From: Actinomycetes bacterium
GTDB lineage: Bacteria > Actinomycetota > Actinomycetes > Actinomycetales > Cellulomonadaceae
Direction of reading: 5' to 3'
NCBI GenBank assembly: GCA_021793115.1
Contig: JAJYTJ010000176.1
Coordinates: forward strand, 1 to 7,545
Length of the DNA stretch: 7,545 bases
The translations under genes were made by a program, and so were the position numbers. The notes beneath the pieces were generated by a model. It did not search any database. It saw only the letters and a program-made list of their open reading frames with translations, and was not told where the DNA came from. This document shows positions 4,204-7,545 of this stretch, in pieces (the first letter of the stretch is position 1; every line of letters begins with the position of its first letter).

Positions 4204-5694
4204 TCAGATGGTGCAGGTGCCCCGGGCAAACGTGGCGAGGATGCGCTGGTGGGTCTGCCGCGGCAGAGTGCGGTTGCCGGGTTCCCCGAACGGAGTGCCT
4301 GGCCTGGCCGGAGCCTCCTGCAGAAGCTGGTCAAGTCCGGGGCGGGAGACGATGAGCAGTCCGTGGGTGGCCCGGGTGCATGTGACGGCCAGCCGGCCGA
4401 ACGAGGAGTTGAACTCGTCGAGTTCCGACGCGCCGGAGAGCGGGTGGACCGCGACCGTGATGCCGTTCGTCTGCCCCTGCCACGAGTCGACGGTGGAGGC
4501 GAGCAGGTCCGCTTGGGTCAGGCCGTGCCGTTTGCGCAGGCGTTCGACGGCGTCGGCGGCGTCGTCGACGGTGGCGTTGCGGGTGGCGAGCACGGCGACA
4601 AGCGGGTCGCTCAGGTCGCCCCCTGGCGCGGTGGTGGTCGTCTTGCCGCTGGGTGTGCCGTCGCCGTTGTAGTCGGCGGTGGCGAGCGAGAATCCGGCGG
4701 CGAACAGTTCGTCGAGGAGGTGCTCGACGAACTGGACGAGGGGGAAGTCGACGTCGGGAGCTTCGGCGGGCGGCAGGCCGCCGACTTCCAGGAGCGTCGG
4801 TGCGCCGGAGGCGACGGACTCCCACACGTCCTTCGCGATGCCGGTCAGCGTGCCGAGCTTGATGGACCGGTCGCCGGGAGCGGCCACGCAGTTGAGGGAG
4901 CGCCACTCGGGGTAGAAGGCGCGCCACAGCCCGAGGTGCTCGCCCGTCGGGCGCCACACGGCGGGTAGCTCGGTAGCCCACGCGGCCGCGTCGTCGGAGT
5001 GGTTGTGGGGCCAGGCGCGGTACGGGTTGTACCCGGAGTCGCCGCGCCACGGGTTCTCGCCGAGCTCGATCGGCGGTAGCTGCCCGACGTCGCCGACGCC
5101 AACGCGGATCGGGGCGACGTAGTTCACCTTGTCGAACAGGTGGCTGGCGAGTTGCCACGCCTCGTCGACGAACAGGACGTCGAAGCGGTAGTCGCCGTGA
5201 AGCGACGGTGTGAAGTGGTCCCGGACGATCTTGCGGGGGCCGATCCCGCCGAACATGTGCGAGGTGGCGATCACAACCGGGGCGTCGGCCGGGACGGCAT
5301 TGCCGGAGTCGACGACGGTTGCGGCCGCCTTCACCGAGTCGGGGACGGCGGGGAACCGGGCCCTGGACGACCACAGGTACACCTTGTCCTTGCCGATAGC
5401 GGTGCCGAGCGACTCAGCGAGCGGCCAGAGCTGCCGGTTCTGAAACGCGGTGACGGCGACACGCAGGCACTGCGGCTGCACGATAGCGTCCTGAACGAGC
5501 TGCCTGAGAACATACGACTTGCCGGCCCCGGCGGCCGCCTTGAGCAGGATCGTCGTGATGTCGGATGAGCCGTTGAGCGCGTCGAGCAGCTGGCCCTTGG
5601 CGAACTTGGCGGCAGCCTCGTTCTCGGCGGCGGCGCGCGAGTGGTGGTACGCCCCCGTCGCGACCGAGGCGGGCGGAGTGAAGACGACGGTCAC
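4204..5694 (-). CDS. SF1 (Upf1/RecD-like) helicase, AAA ATPase
   Basis: This 496-aa protein, GTG start, has the motifs of a superfamily 1 helicase in order: Walker A LLKAAAGAGKS (50-60, K59); motif Ia VAVTAFQNRQL; Walker B VLFVDEAW (173-180, D177, E178); motif III GVGDVGQLPPI (199-209), as in RecD/Upf1-type enzymes; motif IV region PLVAVLATRN; motif V ASTVDSWQGQTNGITV (399-414); and motif VI VTCTRATHGLLIV (437-449, arginine finger R441). It should be an ATP-driven DNA or RNA translocase. At 496 aa it is compact. Between motifs III and IV lies about 150 aa with no motif, including NPWRGDSGYNPYRAWPHNH and a variable loop DYNGDGTPSGKTTTT. GGAG on the minus strand (5701-5704) stands 6 nt before the GTG. 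It lies 3 nt behind the stop of the upstream large gene, in the same frame, so the two are certainly one operon and may once have been one protein. Role (defence, repair or element maintenance) is undetermined. Confidence 0.85.
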   Translation of the reverse strand: MTVVFTPPASVATGAYHHSRAAAENEAAAKFAKGQLLDALNGSSDITTILLKAAAGAGKSYVLRQLVQDAIVQPQCLRVAVTAFQNRQLWPLAESLGTAIGKDKVYLWSSRARFPAVPDSVKAAATVVDSGNAVPADAPVVIATSHMFGGIGPRKIVRDHFTPSLHGDYRFDVLFVDEAWQLASHLFDKVNYVAPIRVGVGDVGQLPPIELGENPWRGDSGYNPYRAWPHNHSDDAAAWATELPAVWRPTGEHLGLWRAFYPEWRSLNCVAAPGDRSIKLGTLTGIAKDVWESVASGAPTLLEVGGLPPAEAPDVDFPLVQFVEHLLDELFAAGFSLATADYNGDGTPSGKTTTTAPGGDLSDPLVAVLATRNATVDDAADAVERLRKRHGLTQADLLASTVDSWQGQTNGITVAVHPLSGASELDEFNSSFGRLAVTCTRATHGLLIVSRPGLDQLLQEAPARPGTPFGEPGNRTLPRQTHQRILATFARGTCTI

Positions 5695-5697
5695 GCG

Positions 5698-7545
5698 CTA
5701 CTCCACGTCGTCCATCGAGAGGTCTTCTGGCGGGGCGACGGCCGGCGTGGCCGCGGGGTCGGGCAGTTCGTCGCCGACGGCGGCGACGTCGAAGGCGTCC
5801 GAGTCGACGATCGGCGGCCACGTTTGCGGGTTGAGCCGGCCGGCGGCCCGGCGGGCAGCGAGTTCGTCGGACCACTCGGCTTCGGAGGCTTCGTGCGGCT
5901 TGCAGCAGTACTGGTGGCTCGCCGGATCGTCGCCGTACGACTCGGGCGTGCAGTCGGGCCGCGGGGCGGAACGCTGGTCGATGCTCGGCCGCGGGACGTT
6001 GAGGAACGCGTCGCCGGTGTTCGCGGAGAACCACGCGAAGTCGGCGACGATGAGTTCATCCCCGGCGGCTACGCCCGGGTCGTTGTGCGGGTGCCACTCG
6101 AACTGGCGCGGGTCAGCGGAGATCTGCGCCAGCGGGCCGATCGCCATGTCCGAGATCTTGAAGGAGCCCTTCTGGATCGTCACGGTGACGGCGGGCTGTT
6201 CGACGCATGGCTCGCCGTTGACGTGCAGTGCGACGACGCGGGATCCGTCCCGGATGCGCCGGGAACCGATTTCGAGGACGTACGGGGCGGTGCCGACGAC
6301 GCGGGCGGTGGCGACGTGCCGGTTGCCGGCGTCGACGGCGGCGTCGTGAGCCGCGAGCGGGCTGGTGAGGGTCGTGAGATGGTCGACGAAGCGCTTGTCC
6401 GCCTCCAGGAGCGGGACGTTGTCGTTGCGCCAGAAGCGGGACGTGCGGGAGAACCGCACAAGGTCGAACGCGTGCAGGCCGAGGCGGCGTCGCCACACGG
6501 CCTGCGAATCGCCCTCGACCAGCCGGACGGCGGCCCGCAGCCTTGACGCCGCGAACTCGGAATCGAGCGCGGCGACGCACTTATCGAACACGTCCGTCTT
6601 GTACGCCAGTTCCTCGCGCACGAGCGAGTCGTAAACGGCGGGTCTGGCCGGGCGGGGCAGGCCGGGCCTATCGCCAGTGAACGCCTCGTGGATCGCGTTA
6701 GACCGGGGGGTGGTCAGCTGGGCGCCGACGGTATGCGGCGACTTCTCGATCAGGGCGCCGTGGGCGCGGAAGCGGATCGCCTCGCCACCGGAGATCGCCC
6801 ACGGGTACAGGTAGTCGGCACGCAGCGAGTTCACGGCCGGCCCGCCGGCGGTGACGAGGGCAGCCAGCGTGGCGCGCAGGTCGGCGATCGGGATGCGGGA
6901 CCTCATCGTCCGGGCGCGGTCCTGTTCGAGCAGGAACGACACGGCTGTCCGGTCCCTCTCGGGCAGCGGCGGCGGGATGACGGCGGTCTCGCCGTCGAAA
7001 GTGAGCGCCGGACGGTCCTGGTCCTTGTCACGCTGCCAGCGCAGCCGGGACAGCTCGGAACCGGCGATCGAGTCCGCGATACCGACGAGCAGATCGGCGG
7101 TGCCGGAGTCGGGCACGACGACATGGACCGGCTCGGGGCTGGTCGGATCAGCTTCCACGGCGTCGGATACGGCGCCGGAGATCTGCCTGCCGACCAGTTT
7201 CATGATCTGGCGGCGAGTGGCGTCGGAGTCGGGGTTGCCGAAGACTGTCACGTCCCACGCCCCGGTGCCCTCAGCGGTGACGCGCTGGATGGCGATCCCG
7301 TACACGCCGAGCGTCGCACCGTCTGACTTCGCCAGGACGACGTTGACGGTTCCGGGCTGACCGATCGGGTCGAGGCGGCGCTGCCGCGACTTCACGCCGA
7401 CGCCGGACAGCGTGGCCTCGATCATGGACCGGACGGAGGACGGAACGGGACCGAGCGGGGTGGTCTTGTCGATCAGGCCGATCGCGTGCTGGCGCATCTC
7501 CGGCTGCACGCCAAGTTCGACGAGCAGGTCGGCGGGGTCCTTCGA
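5698..7545 (-). CDS. Large protein of unknown function, helicase partner (5' end beyond window)
   Basis: At least 615 aa are visible. The frame is open to the window edge, upstream of the first internal GTG (7509), with coding-like sequence (SKDPADLLVELG), so the true start is outside. I do not recognise a family. Counting from GTG 7509: the N-terminal part has alternating strands and helices (TVNVVLAKSDGATLGVYGIA, AWDVTVFGNPDSDATRRQIM); 128-172 has VHVVVPDSGTADLLVGIADS then SELSRLRWQRDKD; 180-200 has PPLPERDRTAVSFLLEQDRA; 340-362 has RRLGLHAFDLVRFSRTSRFW. A beta-rich section (400-460) follows, with VVALHVNGEPCVEQPAVTVT and an 'IQKGSFKISDMAIGPL' stretch. Near the C-terminus C520, C535, C536 and H539 (SHQYCCKPHE) could bind zinc. 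The last ~35 residues are acidic and Pro/Ala-rich, ending MDDVE and TAG. No transmembrane segment or signal is seen. Its tight linkage to the helicase suggests they act together, perhaps as nuclease or substrate-recognition subunit; this is inference. Confidence 0.8.
   Translation of the reverse strand, partial: SKDPADLLVELGVQPEMRQHAIGLIDKTTPLGPVPSSVRSMIEATLSGVGVKSRQRRLDPIGQPGTVNVVLAKSDGATLGVYGIAIQRVTAEGTGAWDVTVFGNPDSDATRRQIMKLVGRQISGAVSDAVEADPTSPEPVHVVVPDSGTADLLVGIADSIAGSELSRLRWQRDKDQDRPALTFDGETAVIPPPLPERDRTAVSFLLEQDRARTMRSRIPIADLRATLAALVTAGGPAVNSLRADYLYPWAISGGEAIRFRAHGALIEKSPHTVGAQLTTPRSNAIHEAFTGDRPGLPRPARPAVYDSLVREELAYKTDVFDKCVAALDSEFAASRLRAAVRLVEGDSQAVWRRRLGLHAFDLVRFSRTSRFWRNDNVPLLEADKRFVDHLTTLTSPLAAHDAAVDAGNRHVATARVVGTAPYVLEIGSRRIRDGSRVVALHVNGEPCVEQPAVTVTIQKGSFKISDMAIGPLAQISADPRQFEWHPHNDPGVAAGDELIVADFAWFSANTGDAFLNVPRPSIDQRSAPRPDCTPESYGDDPASHQYCCKPHEASEAEWSDELAARRAAGRLNPQTWPPIVDSDAFDVAAVGDELPDPAATPAVAPPEDLSMDDVE
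5701..5704 (-). promoter_or_regulatory. GGAG Shine-Dalgarno for the helicase gene
   Basis: The minus strand reads GGAG inside the last codons of the upstream gene, 6 nt before the helicase GTG. This supports independent, coupled initiation of the helicase rather than pure readthrough of the intervening TAG. Confidence 0.55.

Noticed and set aside
451..5700. Idea that TAG is recoded as an amino acid in this organism, given in-frame TAGs at 451, 3195 and 5698
   Set aside because: Two of these lie in genes that are otherwise truncated or frameshifted, and independent nonsense mutation is simpler. No suppressor tRNA is visible. Only the 5698 TAG deserves a separate test.
5641..6546. Long open + strand frames opposite the helicase and its partner (up to about 300 codons)
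   Set aside because: They mirror strong codon bias of the minus-strand genes; no recognisable domain, and the minus strand carries clear helicase motifs.
1..7545. tRNA, rRNA, CRISPR arrays or complete insertion sequences
   Set aside because: No cloverleaf-like segment, regular repeat-spacer pattern or transposase with terminal inverted repeats was found by eye.

Overview
The window is GC-rich throughout, with strong G/C preference at third codon positions and frequent GTG starts. The protein families seen (AbiEii-type nucleotidyltransferases with small partners, DUF433/DUF5615, a DUF6247-like protein) suggest an actinomycete (Actinomycetota). This is inference; the sequence carries no species marker. 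The whole window looks like accessory DNA: small toxin-antitoxin-like gene pairs, a dead integrase fragment, decayed genes, and an unfamiliar helicase operon.

Positions 1-3966 (+ strand) hold four consecutive two-gene modules with overlapping genes. Module 1 is a DUF6247-like protein, cut or broken at its 5' side, followed by a RelE/ParE-like toxin gene that carries a frameshift and an amber codon. Module 2 is a 122-aa protein of unknown function plus an AbiEii-like nucleotidyltransferase. Module 3 is a 68-aa helical protein plus a second, different AbiEii-like nucleotidyltransferase. Module 4 is a DUF433 antitoxin plus a DUF5615 PIN-like toxin. Modules 2, 3 and 4 each begin with a TANNNT -10-like box 6-7 nt before the start codon and have no Shine-Dalgarno, which is the architecture of leaderless mRNAs. 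Between modules 3 and 4, on the minus strand, lies the C-terminal end of a tyrosine recombinase with an internal TAG. Just past its conserved region are two tandem copies of TGGGAGCCAA. A third copy lies 20 nt after the end of module 2, so module 3 is bracketed by this repeat.

Positions 3967-4203 separate the + strand modules from a minus-strand operon and contain a decayed minus-strand reading frame. Positions 4204-7545 (- strand) hold two very tightly linked genes. The upstream one is a protein of more than 615 aa that I do not recognise; it runs off the right edge. The downstream one is a 496-aa SF1-type (Upf1/RecD-like) helicase with all main motifs. The two reading frames are in the same frame, separated by one TAG and one codon.

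Modules 2-4 look intact and could act as addiction or abortive-infection systems. The helicase operon is the best candidate for an undescribed DNA-processing or defence system. The genes upstream of it, outside the window, are needed to define it.
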